A DNA stretch of 42,016 nt from assembly GCA_023249405.1 (NCBI GenBank), contig JAHFCR010000022.1, positions 1 through 42,016 on the forward strand, written 5' to 3'. A program made the translations under genes and the position numbers. Source of the stretch: Peptococcaceae bacterium (GTDB lineage Bacteria; Bacillota; DSM-12270; Thermacetogeniales; Thermacetogeniaceae). The notes under the pieces were generated by a model that was not told where the DNA came from, did not search any database, and saw only the letters and a list, made by a program, of their open reading frames with translations. Of the stretch, positions 15,437 through 24,260 are shown piece after piece; the first letter of the stretch is position 1; every line of letters starts with the position of its first letter.

Positions 15437-16708
15437 CTTTCTCGAGTTGTCGGCAATGTGTTTTATGCCCTGGTCAAGAGTCAGTTCTCCCTTTGCCATC
15501 TGATTCATGGTGGTGGCCACGTCTGTTTCAAATGCCGTATACCATTTCGGCGCTCCCTGGGGGAACAGTGGCTGAATCGTCGGCATCACTTCCAGCATGA
15601 CATCCGGCAACTTTTTTTCTTTAACCAATTCCGAGATCGTACTCTGATGATTGGGGAAGATTCCCAGATCGTTATAGAGTTTTTCTACGACCTCCGGCGT
15701 ATTCAAATATTTGATGAATTCCGCTGCCGCCTCTTTATTCTTGGATGCGGAAGGAATTCCGACGGCCTCCTGCAATCCGTAAGTCCTGCTGTTTCCGTTG
15801 ATCCCGGGAACCTTGATCACCTGAACATTGTCCACAATCTGGGACTCCTTGGGATTACTATAGGTGGAGACGCTTCCGGCCCATCCCGCCAGGTCAATCG
15901 CGCCCTTGCCGACCTTGAAGCGATCTACGATATCTGTTCCTTGATAACCGACGGAAGCGGGGTCGATAACCTTATCGTCCTTCAACCCACTTATGAGGAA
16001 GGCCATGGCCTGGTAGCCCGGTGAATCCTTTGCCTCAAAAAGAGGCTCCCAGTTTTTATCGAACAGCTCTCCGCCATATGATTTGGTCAGCAGAAACCAC
16101 GGCGTGGTCGTCCCCGCAGTGGCCGAGAAAGGAACGGACACAGGGTAATCCACGATCCCCTTTTGCTTAATTATTTTGGCATCCTCCAGTAATTTTTGGG
16201 GCGTGTCAGGAATCTCCGCAATCCCTGCCTGGTCAAAATATTTTTTGTTTATATATGTAACCCGGAAATCATTATAAATGGGGATCGCCAGATAATTCCC
16301 CTGATACTGGAAAATGCTCCTGGTGATGATATCGCTCATGGATTTCTCATCAAAATACTTGTTTAAAGGCTCATACCAGCCTGCCGCACCGAATTTCCCG
16401 ACCCAATCCCAGGAGAACTCGGTAACATCGGCAGGAGCCACTCCGGCAGCGCATGATGTCACGATCTTATCCGTCAACGGATCCCAGTCCATTATTTGAA
16501 GATTGACCTTAATTCCGGTTTTGTTAGTAAAATCACCCAGCATATCCTGCGAGAACTTGTACCACGGGGGCAGCAAGACATTGATCGTCGTTCCGGCAAG
16601 CTTGGCTGCCCCTTGCTTTTCAGCGGACTTCTGACAGCCAGACAAGAACACGGATGCGGACAATACGGCAAGCGCCAGCAAGATAACTAACAGGTTCCTC
16701 TTCTTCAT
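15422..16708 (-). CDS. CUT1 ABC importer substrate-binding lipoprotein
   Basis: 428-residue extracytoplasmic binding protein of the MalE/UgpB family (SBP_bac_1). A lipoprotein signal is clear: basic start, hydrophobic core and LSGC with Cys25. The mature part has the two-lobed family pattern, including YLAIPIYNDFRVTYINKKYF and KNKEAAAEFIKYL. ATG 16708 follows GGAGGT at good spacing; the open frame to 16771 has no such site. It lies between the UroD-type methyltransferase gene and the permeases. This suggests that the ligand carries, or is, a methyl donor for the corrinoid system, though a sugar-like ligand would be the family default. Confidence 0.92.
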   Translation of the reverse strand: MKKRNLLVILLALAVLSASVFLSGCQKSAEKQGAAKLAGTTINVLLPPWYKFSQDMLGDFTNKTGIKVNLQIMDWDPLTDKIVTSCAAGVAPADVTEFSWDWVGKFGAAGWYEPLNKYFDEKSMSDIITRSIFQYQGNYLAIPIYNDFRVTYINKKYFDQAGIAEIPDTPQKLLEDAKIIKQKGIVDYPVSVPFSATAGTTTPWFLLTKSYGGELFDKNWEPLFEAKDSPGYQAMAFLISGLKDDKVIDPASVGYQGTDIVDRFKVGKGAIDLAGWAGSVSTYSNPKESQIVDNVQVIKVPGINGNSRTYGLQEAVGIPSASKNKEAAAEFIKYLNTPEVVEKLYNDLGIFPNHQSTISELVKEKKLPDVMLEVMPTIQPLFPQGAPKWYTAFETDVATTMNQMAKGELTLDQGIKHIADNSRKLVKE

Positions 16709-16774
16709 CTTAAACCTCCAACTAATATTTTTTATTAATAATCGCGATCTAATCCGCTTCCCGAGCCCCAAATA

Positions 16775-17770
16775 TCAGACTAAATCACAATGTATTAAGC
16801 TCTGATGCACTTCTTCCACACAAACTTTAACGTTTTCTGTCGGCGTGTTAATAAGGCAATCACACCCGAAAGAGAACATAAAGTTAGGATAGGCGTCCAT
16901 GCTCCGCAAGATTCTTCTTGCCTCAGTTCTTACTGCTTCCGCAGGCAGGTCAGCCATTACTGTTACCGGGTCGATATTCCCAATAATCACAATATGATCG
17001 GGAACTCCGGGAGCCAATCGCCCTAAGCTCATTATCTGGTCCAGGCTCAATCCTTCAGCATGGCAGTCAAACATCCGGTCTAATATTAAGGAAGTGTCTC
17101 CGCATATGTGCAGGACTTTAAAGGCGTTCAGATCATCAAAGACATCTTGGATCTTCTGCTGCACTAAATTTTCAAATCTTGCTGGAGACAGCATAACCGC
17201 CGAGGGCTCGGACAATTGGATCAGCTTGGCGCCGGCCTTCTCAACTGCCAAAGCGTAATCTCTGACCATCGCTGTGGTAAAGCCCAATAGCTCTGTTACA
17301 AAAACGGGGTCCTTGATAATGCTGCGGCATATATCCGTAGCCCCGGCCAATTCCACGGCCAGGGTGAAGGGGCCGACCAGGGCAACGGCCAACGGCTTGC
17401 TAAAGTTTTCCGCCAGCAAGCTTATGGATTCCAGATATACTGGCATATTGCCGTCTGAATACGGGTCAGGCAATTTCATCGCGGATAGAATCTCGTGACT
17501 TTTTACCGGATTATCAAGCGTGCTGGGGAAATCATAATCGGGCTTGAGCAGGGGCAAACCTAGCGTTTCGACAAATATCACCCCGTAATCCAACGGGTAG
17601 ACAAAATCGAGATCGAAAGAATCATCCAACACTTTTGCCACTTCCAATTGTTTTTGAGGCGAACGGTAGACATCATACATTTTATAGCCCGTAAGCTTCA
17701 ATCCTAACGCCCCCATCTGGGGATAAATCAGGCGACGCTTCTGACCGGCAACATAGTCAAATAATCTCAT
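16775..17770 (-). CDS. UroD-fold corrinoid methyltransferase (MtaA/MtbA type)
   Basis: 331-residue member of the uroporphyrinogen decarboxylase superfamily. Zinc-site residues typical of corrinoid methyltransferases are visible: H221 and C223 in LHICGDT and C303 in FSFGCDC. True UroD lacks this arrangement, so the protein most likely moves a methyl group between a corrinoid protein and a thiol or folate acceptor. Its start overlaps the corrinoid-protein stop by 14 bases, implying coupled production. A substrate-specific methyltransferase (MtxB) is not present, so this protein may itself act on the imported substrate. Confidence 0.87.
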   Translation of the reverse strand: MRLFDYVAGQKRRLIYPQMGALGLKLTGYKMYDVYRSPQKQLEVAKVLDDSFDLDFVYPLDYGVIFVETLGLPLLKPDYDFPSTLDNPVKSHEILSAMKLPDPYSDGNMPVYLESISLLAENFSKPLAVALVGPFTLAVELAGATDICRSIIKDPVFVTELLGFTTAMVRDYALAVEKAGAKLIQLSEPSAVMLSPARFENLVQQKIQDVFDDLNAFKVLHICGDTSLILDRMFDCHAEGLSLDQIMSLGRLAPGVPDHIVIIGNIDPVTVMADLPAEAVRTEARRILRSMDAYPNFMFSFGCDCLINTPTENVKVCVEEVHQSLIHCDLV

Positions 17771-18428
17771 CTTTTATCCTTCGTACCTTATCGGCAATAA
17801 GTTTTTCAGCCACTAAAACCGCGCCCCTGCCGGTAGCCGCATATCCATCCGCGCCGATGGATTGGGCAAACTCCTCTGAAACCGGCGCCCCACCAACCAT
17901 TATGAAAGGTATCTTGCCATGTCTCTTGCTGCGGATATCCTCAATAATTCCTTTCATGCCATCCCTGGTCGTTGTCATCAAAGAACAAACAGCTACGATG
18001 TCCGCACCAGTTTTCGCAGCTGTTTCACCAAATAACTTTAACGGCACGTTTCTCCCCAGATCAACAACCTCGAAGCCAGCCCCCTCTAACATGATAGACA
18101 CGATATTCTTGCCAATATCATGCGTATCCCCTTCCACCACTCCGATCACAATCTTGCCTTTTGTCGGGTATGCGCATCCGGATGTTTCTTTGATAATTCG
18201 ATAGGCAGCATACATTACGTCGGCGCACACCACAACTTCCGGTACGAAATACTCATTTTGATCAAAAAGATCGCTGACCCTTTCCATGCCTTTGGATAAT
18301 CCATCCATCACAATTTCCGACGGCAGGACCCCCAGATCTAAAGCCTCCAGAGTCAGGCGCCCGGCGAGCTCTTCATCCATCTCTACCACAGAATCGGCAA
18401 GGCTTCGGAGAATATCTTCCTTCGACAA
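17757..18428 (-). CDS. Methyltransferase corrinoid-binding protein (MtaC/MtbC/MttC type)
   Basis: 223-residue cobamide-binding methyl carrier. It has the N-terminal helical cap (MSKEDILRSLADSVVEMDEE) and a Rossmann B12 domain with the lower-ligand motif GDTHDIGKN (His103), SLMTTT and MVGGAPV. The start is taken as TTG 18428: AAGGTGG (plus 18437-18443) sits eight bases upstream and the product then begins MSKED, the family norm. The upstream GTG 18440 lies within that ribosome site. First gene of the operon with a UroD-type methyltransferase and an ABC importer. Confidence 0.93.
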   Translation of the reverse strand: MSKEDILRSLADSVVEMDEELAGRLTLEALDLGVLPSEIVMDGLSKGMERVSDLFDQNEYFVPEVVVCADVMYAAYRIIKETSGCAYPTKGKIVIGVVEGDTHDIGKNIVSIMLEGAGFEVVDLGRNVPLKLFGETAAKTGADIVAVCSLMTTTRDGMKGIIEDIRSKRHGKIPFIMVGGAPVSEEFAQSIGADGYAATGRGAVLVAEKLIADKVRRIKDEII

Positions 18429-18524
18429 TATTTTGACCACCTTGATATGCGCTCTAAACTTGAGATGACTTTTTATTAATCTTTCCTTGCCTTATCGCAT
18501 CAAATTGCCTCTCTTCATTTAAAC

Positions 18525-18554
18525 ATCATATAAGCCGCGCATGCCTTCTGTCAA
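18525..18554 (-). promoter_or_regulatory. Sigma-A promoter of the corrinoid-ABC operon
   Basis: On the minus strand a consensus -35 TTGACA (18554-18549) is followed after 18 bases by TATGAT (18530-18525). The start would be near 18518, leaving a leader of about 90 bases. No riboswitch fold was recognised in that leader. Confidence 0.75.
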
Positions 18555-18723
18555 GATATGCCTGGCTATTTGGTTATTTATAATATAACATCTGGGAATC
18601 ATTGGGTCCGCCGGTCCTGATGGTCGCAGACAAACAAAACGCGCACCCTCATTGGCGCGATCTTGCCACCCATGAAATGCATGAATAGCGAGCGGTTTCA
18701 TTGCAGATGTCGCGTCCAGGGGC

Positions 18724-18888
18724 GCCAGAAACCGTCAATTAAAACTGACCGCCAGCGGCCTGGAAATTTTAAATAAAGCGGAACCGTTCTGGATAGGGGC
18801 CCAGAACTTCATGGAGCAATATTTAGGCAAGGACGGCCTGAGTACCCTGACAGCATTGCTATCCAAGATCGAGGCGCTCGTGCCGTGA
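18724..18888 (+). pseudogene. C-terminal relic of a MarR-family regulator
   Basis: The frame ending at TGA 18886-18888 reads ARNRQLKLTASGLEIL and continues with FMEQYLGKDGL and LSKIEALVP. This is the wing (D/R-R-N-R-Q-L-x-LT) and C-terminal dimerisation helix of a MarR protein. No helix-turn-helix or start is present upstream, so about two thirds of the gene is missing. It is unrelated in frame and strand to the neighbours. Confidence 0.65.
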
Positions 18889-18903
18889 TGTTATATCAGG
18901 TAA

Positions 18904-18972
18904 TCCGTCATATTATGTGGGATCGCCCCACTTACACTATGATTAACTTCCGTCATAATGTCCGTCATAATG
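18904..18972. repeat. Tandem 12-base repeats, possible transposon end
   Basis: TCCGTCATAATG occurs twice in direct tandem (18949-18960 and 18961-18972). A third imperfect copy, TCCGTCATATTATG, lies at 18904-18917. Multiple short terminal repeats of this sort occur at ends of some insertion sequences such as IS21. No transposase frame accompanies them here. Confidence 0.45.
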
Positions 18973-19070
18973 TGTTGTATTTTTCCCCCGGAACTGATAA
19001 AATAAATTTTTTTCAAGGAAGTACGTTAACGGTGTTCAGACATCCGACTTCTTGCTTCCGACTTCTGAAA

Positions 19071-19292
19071 TCAGGCGGCAGGAAACCGGCAGGTAAAACA
19101 GTTGCCCTTCTCTAGCTCGCTGGTCACTTCGACCCGGTCGCCGTGTTCGGCAGCGATCCAGCGGGCGATGGCCAGCCCGAGGCCGGAGCCGCCGCCTGGT
19201 CCGGCTTGCAGCCCTGGTAGAAGCGGTTGAAGATGTGCTCCAGGTTGCTCTTGGCGATCCCCCACCTCGTATCGGCAACCTCGATCGCGCTG
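19071..19292 (-). pseudogene. Histidine kinase ATPase-domain relic
   Basis: On the minus strand the first part reads IEVADTRWGIAKSNLEHIF and NRFYQG, the N/G1-F box region of a HATPase_c domain. A frameshift around the run of GGC repeats then leads to GGSGLGLAIARWIAAEHG, the G2 box, and the normal kinase end. The N-terminal sensor and His box are absent. The gene is a dead 3' end. Confidence 0.75.
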
Positions 19293-19427
19293 CCAGCTAT
19301 TCCGGGTAAGAGGCCTAAGCCAACAGTTCAGATGACGGCCCGCTTTACTGGAACGCATTTTATGATGCGGCCAAATCAGCAACCTACAGCAGTAGTGACT
19401 CCCTTCGATTCCGGTGTACCTCATCCA

Positions 19428-19465
19428 ATAAAAAATGCGGTGGTTCCAGGTAGGATCACCGCATT
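19428..19465 (-). terminator. Terminator of the 19486-20001 lipoprotein gene
   Basis: AATGCGGTG at 19434-19442 pairs with CACCGCATT at 19457-19465. On the minus strand the stem is followed by TTTTATT. It lies 21 bases beyond the stop of the lipoprotein gene. Confidence 0.8.
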
Positions 19466-19485
19466 ATAACTGTTACGATTTGTTG

Positions 19486-20001
19486 TTACTTGACGCGCTT
19501 ATTGTAGTCTAATGATGTTCCAAAATTCAGGGTATATTCTTTATTCATTTTTTGACCTTTGTTATTGGCAATGTTGCCACTTAAAGTAACGCTGATTCCA
19601 TTGCCCTGTCCTAAATCGTAATCGGATTCCTTTAGTTTGAACTGAAGCTTTCTTGTATGGGGGTCATAGTGATAATTGAACATATCATTGATCAAGTGGC
19701 CGTGCATTTGTTCGTAAATGGTAATGTTCTTCCAGTTCAAAGTGTTGGCGTCCATGTCTTTAGCAAAAGTAATCACAATATCAGTGTTCAGTGGCATGTC
19801 TGTCTCACCCATGGATGGATAAGTGGATGCAATCCAGCTTGATTCATTTCCAGCCTCTTGCTGGTCAGTGGTTACTGTTGTTCCCTGTACGGTTGCTATA
19901 GGCTGTTGTTTGTTACTTGACTTGCAACCGGAAACGACAAGAAAACATAGCAGCAAGAGTATGCCAAGCAGTAATACTTTATGGCCTTGTAACCAATTCA
20001 A
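19486..20001 (-). CDS. Lipoprotein with an Ig-like (Big_5/SbsA type) domain
   Basis: 171-residue exported lipoprotein. The start is TTG 20001, with AAGGATGTGA upstream. The signal is strong: LLLGILLLLCFLVVSG followed by Cys26 in VSGC. The mature part begins with a Ser/Gln/Thr-rich linker, then STYPSMGETDMPLNTDIVIT and FAKDMDANTLNWKNI. That is the beginning of a bacterial Ig-like Big_5 domain, with hallmark P-x(3-5)-I-x-F-x-x-M-D. It lies 53 bases after the secreted barrel-protein gene on the same strand, possibly in one transcript. Likely an envelope-attached structural or adhesive protein; the exact role is unknown. Confidence 0.75.
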   Translation of the reverse strand: MNWLQGHKVLLLGILLLLCFLVVSGCKSSNKQQPIATVQGTTVTTDQQEAGNESSWIASTYPSMGETDMPLNTDIVITFAKDMDANTLNWKNITIYEQMHGHLINDMFNYHYDPHTRKLQFKLKESDYDLGQGNGISVTLSGNIANNKGQKMNKEYTLNFGTSLDYNKRVK

Positions 20002-20054
20002 GCTCTCACATCCTTGATATATTGCTTTACTGAGCTCCTAGCCGCTTCTTTATA

Positions 20055-21185
20055 CTACAACCAATTATATGTTACTGAAACATTCACATTAGTACCGAGT
20101 GGTATGCCAAGATAATTCAGTACCCCATCTGAAAGATCAATCGATGCTCCATTGTTACGAACACTTGAATGAGTATTGGGATTGGCTTTGGTGTTATGAA
20201 CCTGAGTCCCTGGGTCTGAATCTGATACGTAAGCGGTAACCTGGCCGCTATAGGGGCATGAGCTAGTCCAGCCATTATGAAAGTTATATGTATAGGCATA
20301 CCATTCTTCGCTACTGCCCTGGGGTAAATTGCCGTAACCTGCATATCCCCAGGTGCTTCTCGAGGAGTTTGGATTCCAATAGTCATCGTAAATGTTAAAT
20401 GGGCCGACATCCCAAACCGGAATATTGGTCATTGGCTTGCCATTATAAGTAATATTGACAGTGTAAATGTTATTTTTGTCCGAAGGGCACAAACCTTTGC
20501 CGCTTGGTAAAGCTACAAAAACATCTGTGCTTTTTATTACATGTCCATTTGCTGTTGTCCGGCCTATCAGTCCTTCTCGAGTAGCAAATTCTAAACATGG
20601 TCCCAACGACAATGGCTTTAAGCTACTGTTAAAAGCTTTGATATCTGCCGGGCTAACTCCTTCTAGCTTGAAAGAATTGACCTTGACTGTCGGTGGCGTG
20701 CTAGATGAGGAAATAATTGTAATCCGATACTGCAAAGAATTATATGCGCCGAGGAAGTTTACTACTCCATTGCTGTCGGCCTGTTCCCATTCACTCCATT
20801 TACCATTATCCCCGCTTGCAGCAGCTTCAAGTAGAACCATATCGTCGGAGCTTTTCTGGATCTTTGAATCAAATACGGCAGCTTTAAATTGGCGATCTGA
20901 ATAAACTACTTCCGAGACCACCATGCCATAATGTTTGGCTCCTTCAAAGATATGTGGAACTTCGGTAGAATCGCCCGTAGAAAAAGAGCCATCCGGGAAG
21001 AATTTGATATTGACATTATTAACGTTGGTAGTAAGCGGTTGAGAGGCTACAGAAAACTCTGAGGAAGAAGATGGGTTTGCCGTATTTGCGGCGATTGCCG
21101 GAGCCACAAAGGATATCACAAGTACTGCGATTATTAATACCGTGCCTAATAAAGCGCTAAAGGACTTTCGTGATTTAAGCAACAC
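20055..21185 (-). CDS. Secreted protein with a C-terminal double-psi-beta-barrel-like domain
   Basis: 376-residue exported protein with a Sec signal (KSRKSFSALLGTVLIIAVLV through APAIAA). Start is GTG 21185, or TTG 21182, behind AAAGGGGG. Residues about 50-190 form an all-beta region of the sort seen in surface proteins. The C-terminal half, with ATREGLIGRTTANGHVI, PVWDVGPFN and GASIDLSDGVLNYLGI, recalls RlpA/3D-type double-psi barrels, where conserved Asp residues belong to lytic cell-wall enzymes. Base composition is more AT-rich than the metabolic genes. Its function in peptidoglycan processing is an inference. Confidence 0.6.
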   Translation of the reverse strand: MLLKSRKSFSALLGTVLIIAVLVISFVAPAIAANTANPSSSSEFSVASQPLTTNVNNVNIKFFPDGSFSTGDSTEVPHIFEGAKHYGMVVSEVVYSDRQFKAAVFDSKIQKSSDDMVLLEAAASGDNGKWSEWEQADSNGVVNFLGAYNSLQYRITIISSSSTPPTVKVNSFKLEGVSPADIKAFNSSLKPLSLGPCLEFATREGLIGRTTANGHVIKSTDVFVALPSGKGLCPSDKNNIYTVNITYNGKPMTNIPVWDVGPFNIYDDYWNPNSSRSTWGYAGYGNLPQGSSEEWYAYTYNFHNGWTSSCPYSGQVTAYVSDSDPGTQVHNTKANPNTHSSVRNNGASIDLSDGVLNYLGIPLGTNVNVSVTYNWL

Positions 21186-21263
21186 AGTTTCCCCCTTTGT
21201 AAATATATAATTTTTACTTTTGGTAAAACCCGGTTATGATTCACTTTCTGGTAGGCTGCCTAC

Positions 21264-21690
21264 TTCAACGCAGTCGCTGGCGGCAATGGCTGCGAATGGA
21301 AGTTATCCAGAGTTTCCTGACCACCACTACGCCATATCTCCATGCAGGCTCGTAACCGGACTTCAGGACGAATTTGTCATACGTTCCTGGAGATAGGCTG
21401 GTGATAGCGTACTGCCTGTACTGGTTGGTGAAGGCATACCCGTATCCCAGAGCACTCGCTTCCTGCTCAACCTGTGATATGCTGTCGGAAGTGATCGGTG
21501 CAGGGAAGGGGGATACGGATAAGGCGCCACTCGAAATGTGGGTCCGTTACCCAATGCGCTAATCACCGTGCTGGCGATGGAGTCGGGAGTCGGGATCGGC
21601 AGGGTCGCCGCAAATTTTGCCGGGCGCCGCTAAGGCGGCGCCCGGAACCGCCATCACCAGGATGGCGAAAACCAACCAGGTTATAATTTT
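21264..21690 (-). pseudogene. Decayed secreted protein with a carboxypeptidase-regulatory-like domain
   Basis: On the minus strand a signal-peptide-like stretch WLVFAILVMAVPGAALAA (about 21620-21685) starts the relic. Several frameshifts later another frame reads GYAFTNQYRQYAITSLSPGT then YDKFVLKSGYEPAW, the pattern of CarboxypepD_reg/DUF4198-like beta-sandwich domains. No ATG with a ribosome site is visible. The signal region contains a perfect 11-base-pair hairpin (21620-21630 and 21635-21645, loop TAAG). Confidence 0.6.
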
Positions 21691-21699
21691 CCTGGAATT

Positions 21700-22330
21700 T
21701 TCCTGGGGTGATCTTGAATATTTAGTCGCACATCCTCTCGGACCTTCCTTTACAAGGCCGAGGGATCAGGTTAAAAAAGGCTACCTGAACCTTTGCGCAT
21801 TGCAGAGGAAGGGTACTGTCCCTCGGTAAATGTGGGGTGGCTGCCTTGGTTCACCGGGGGTTGCTTTCTTGGGACAGGTTCTCATGTCTACTCGCATAGA
21901 TCTCTTACTCTTCTTAACCACATCCTTCCACCGTTAGCATAGACAATCCTTCACATGCATTATTATCCTCGATTGGATTGACATAGAGCAAACTTCATTT
22001 TTTGCCATATTATGTTTTATATTCTTGATCTAAGTATTATTTGCAAATTATCTCTCTTTCCCTTTCGCTGAGACTTTGTTAAAGATATTTTCGGATTCGG
22101 CCGAATTACTACCAACATTATTCGACATATAACTACATTTTCCCTTAACTGTTCCAGTTATGTCTAATGTATTAAATGTATGATTTCAATAGATAGATTG
22201 TAACAGGACGTATTTGAGAAGGACTCATTATTATGATGAAATGTTAGAAAATTAGAAGAATGCATCGATTGTTGTCGAATTGTTCTCGGCGGATTGGATA
22301 GTGACAAAGATACCGAAATTAACTTAATCT
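21700..22330. other. Long intergenic stretch without recognised genes
   Basis: No convincing frame, RNA gene or terminator was found. From about 21940 the composition turns clearly AT-rich compared with the flanks, which may reflect foreign or unconstrained DNA between the secreted-protein relic and the ISL3 remnants. Confidence 0.5.
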
Positions 22331-22665
22331 ATGTCATTGAATAACGAATACCAACTATCTCTCTGCATGTCTGCATCTTTCGTACTTGACACACAGCAGG
22401 ATGACCATGACATCCACTTCTTCCCGGAGATGGCCTCCTCGCCGTTTATCTGCTCCTGCTATGGCTCTATTAAGGGTGATTTTGTTGGTTATAGCCGGGA
22501 CCTGCAGCTATTCATGGATATCCCGATGTACGGCAAGGCGTCGGACTGCACATCTACCGCCGACGCATGAAATGCCGTGATTGCAACTCAACCTTCCTGG
22601 AACGACTTCCCGACCAACCGGCCCCGTTGCCGAGGATCGCGATATGTGGACTGGAAATCGAATAA
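22331..22665 (+). pseudogene. ISL3-family transposase, N-terminal remnant 1
   Basis: From ATG 22331 the frame gives MSLNNEYQLSLCMSASF, then FFPEMASSPFICSCYGS and YSRDLQLFMDIPMYGK, the zinc-ribbon start of ISL3 transposases. A one-base loss near 22535 shifts the frame; the continuation reads VGLHIYRRRMKCRDCNSTFL and ERLPD, then stops at 22663-22665. The DDE catalytic part is missing, so the element is dead. Confidence 0.8.
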
Positions 22666-22699
22666 TGACCAGCTTCAGGCTTAGACAGGAAGTAGTCAA

Positions 22700-22985
22700 A
22701 TGAGCGATATTCTGCGGCTCCCATCTCTCAAGGTAATCAGCGTCAAATGCAAAGACAAATTCTACATCAATGCCGAGACAATCAAGAAGCCGTCTCTTTG
22801 CCCGTGCTGCAGCGCCATATCGCCCAGGCTACAGATCCAGGCACACAAACGGCAGATATTCCACGACCTTCGCATTCACGGCAAGATGGTGGGCATCCTG
22901 GTTGATCGCAAACGCTACTTGTGCGTGGAATGCGGCAAGACATTTATGGAGCCGCTGCCCGATCTGGATGAGAAACGGAGTCTAG
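22700..22985 (+). pseudogene. ISL3-family transposase, N-terminal remnant 2
   Basis: From ATG 22700 the product has the paired CPCC and CVEC zinc-ribbon of ISL3 transposases, with RKRYLCVECGKTFMEPLPDL. Homology stops at about 22985, at the same LPD(L)D point where remnant 1 breaks off. The frame then continues meaninglessly to 23059 and overlaps the alcohol dehydrogenase start. It is a different lineage from remnant 1, not a tandem copy. Confidence 0.75.
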
Positions 22986-23051
22986 GGTTTATAGTAAAAT
23001 CAAAACGGTGGGAGAAAATAAGATTTATTCAATCGAGGAGGAATGCATTCC

Positions 23052-24212
23052 GTGAATAATTTTTTCTATCAAATCCCCACGGAGATTTATTTCGGAAAAG
23101 GACAAATCAAGCAGTTGGGCGCGGCGATCAAAAAATATGGCCACAACGTATTGCTGATTTACGGCGGAGGCAGTATCAAGCGCAACGGGCTTTATCAGTC
23201 GATCCAGAATATACTCGAACAAAATGCCATGGAAGCTGTCGAGCTTTCCGGCGTGGAACCCAACCCCCGGATTGAAACCGTGCGCAAGGGTGTTGCCTTA
23301 TGTCGGCAGCACAACGTGGATGTTATCCTCGCCGCGGGCGGAGGGAGCACCATCGACTGTGCCAAAGTTATCTCTGCGGGCGCCAGATATAAGGGAGACG
23401 CATGGGACCTGGTTGTCAATTCGAACCTGATCACAGACGCCATACCGATCCTGACAGTTTTAACACTTGCCGCGACCGGCTCGGAAATGGACCGTTTTGC
23501 CGTGATCTCCAATATGGATACCAACGATAAAGTCGGCGCCTTCAGTCCGCTGTTTTACCCCCGGGTCTCCATTCTGGATCCGGAATATACCTTTACCGTG
23601 CCTAAAAATCAAACGGCGGCCGGGGTTGCCGACATCATGTCCCATATATTCGAACATTATTTTCATCAGGTAAAGGGGGCATATATTCAGGATCGGCTTT
23701 CGGAAGGCCTGCTCAAAACATGCATCCATTACGGGCCTGTTGCTTACGACCAGCCGGATAATTATGAAGCGAGGGCCAATCTCATGTGGGCTTCAAGCCT
23801 GGCCATTGACGGGATCACCTGGAGGGGAAACGAGGTCCCTCCGTCAGTTCACCCGATGGAGCATCAATTGAGTGCCTATTACGATATCACGCATGGGGCC
23901 GGCCTGGCTATTTTAACGCCACACTGGATGCAATATGTCCTGAACGATCAGGCGGTGGGCAAGTTTGCGGAGTATGGCATCAATGTCTGGGAGATCGATG
24001 CAAAACTAAACCCATACGAGATCGCCAATCAAGCCATCCAAAAAACCGCCGATTTCTTTGTTTCGCTTAATCTCCCAGCCACGTTGCGGGAGGTCGGAAT
24101 CGGCGATGAATACTTCCAAGTCATGGCTGAAAAGGCGTCAAAGGGGCTCGAAAATGCGTTTTACCCGCTGACCGCCAAGGATATATCGGCAATCTATAAT
24201 GCTTCTTTATAA
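23052..24212 (+). CDS. Iron-containing alcohol dehydrogenase, butanol dehydrogenase type
   Basis: 386-residue group III alcohol dehydrogenase reducing aldehydes with NAD(P)H. Visible: N-terminal YFGKGQIKQLG, the dinucleotide motif AAGGGSTIDCAK, LTLAATGSEM, and metal-binding segments VADIMSHIFEHYF, HPMEHQLSAYYDITHGAGLA. GTG 23052 is chosen because AGGAGG (23036-23041) is ten bases upstream. ATG 23043 would leave only one base after it. It stands alone between transposase relics and RND pseudogenes. Its close kin are BdhA/YqdH-like enzymes; the physiological aldehyde is unknown. Confidence 0.9.
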   Translation: MNNFFYQIPTEIYFGKGQIKQLGAAIKKYGHNVLLIYGGGSIKRNGLYQSIQNILEQNAMEAVELSGVEPNPRIETVRKGVALCRQHNVDVILAAGGGSTIDCAKVISAGARYKGDAWDLVVNSNLITDAIPILTVLTLAATGSEMDRFAVISNMDTNDKVGAFSPLFYPRVSILDPEYTFTVPKNQTAAGVADIMSHIFEHYFHQVKGAYIQDRLSEGLLKTCIHYGPVAYDQPDNYEARANLMWASSLAIDGITWRGNEVPPSVHPMEHQLSAYYDITHGAGLAILTPHWMQYVLNDQAVGKFAEYGINVWEIDAKLNPYEIANQAIQKTADFFVSLNLPATLREVGIGDEYFQVMAEKASKGLENAFYPLTAKDISAIYNASL

Positions 24213-24260
24213 AACGAATATTTTCGGGGCAGCAAGTCAGTGTGGGTGCTAATCAGCAAT

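Noticed and set aside
18519-18701. 60-codon minus-strand frame upstream of the corrinoid operon
   Set aside because: No ribosome site, no recognised family, and it spans the predicted TTGACA/TATGAT promoter.
18949-18972. CRISPR array
   Set aside because: Only two directly abutting 12-base units with no spacers, and no cas genes in the window.
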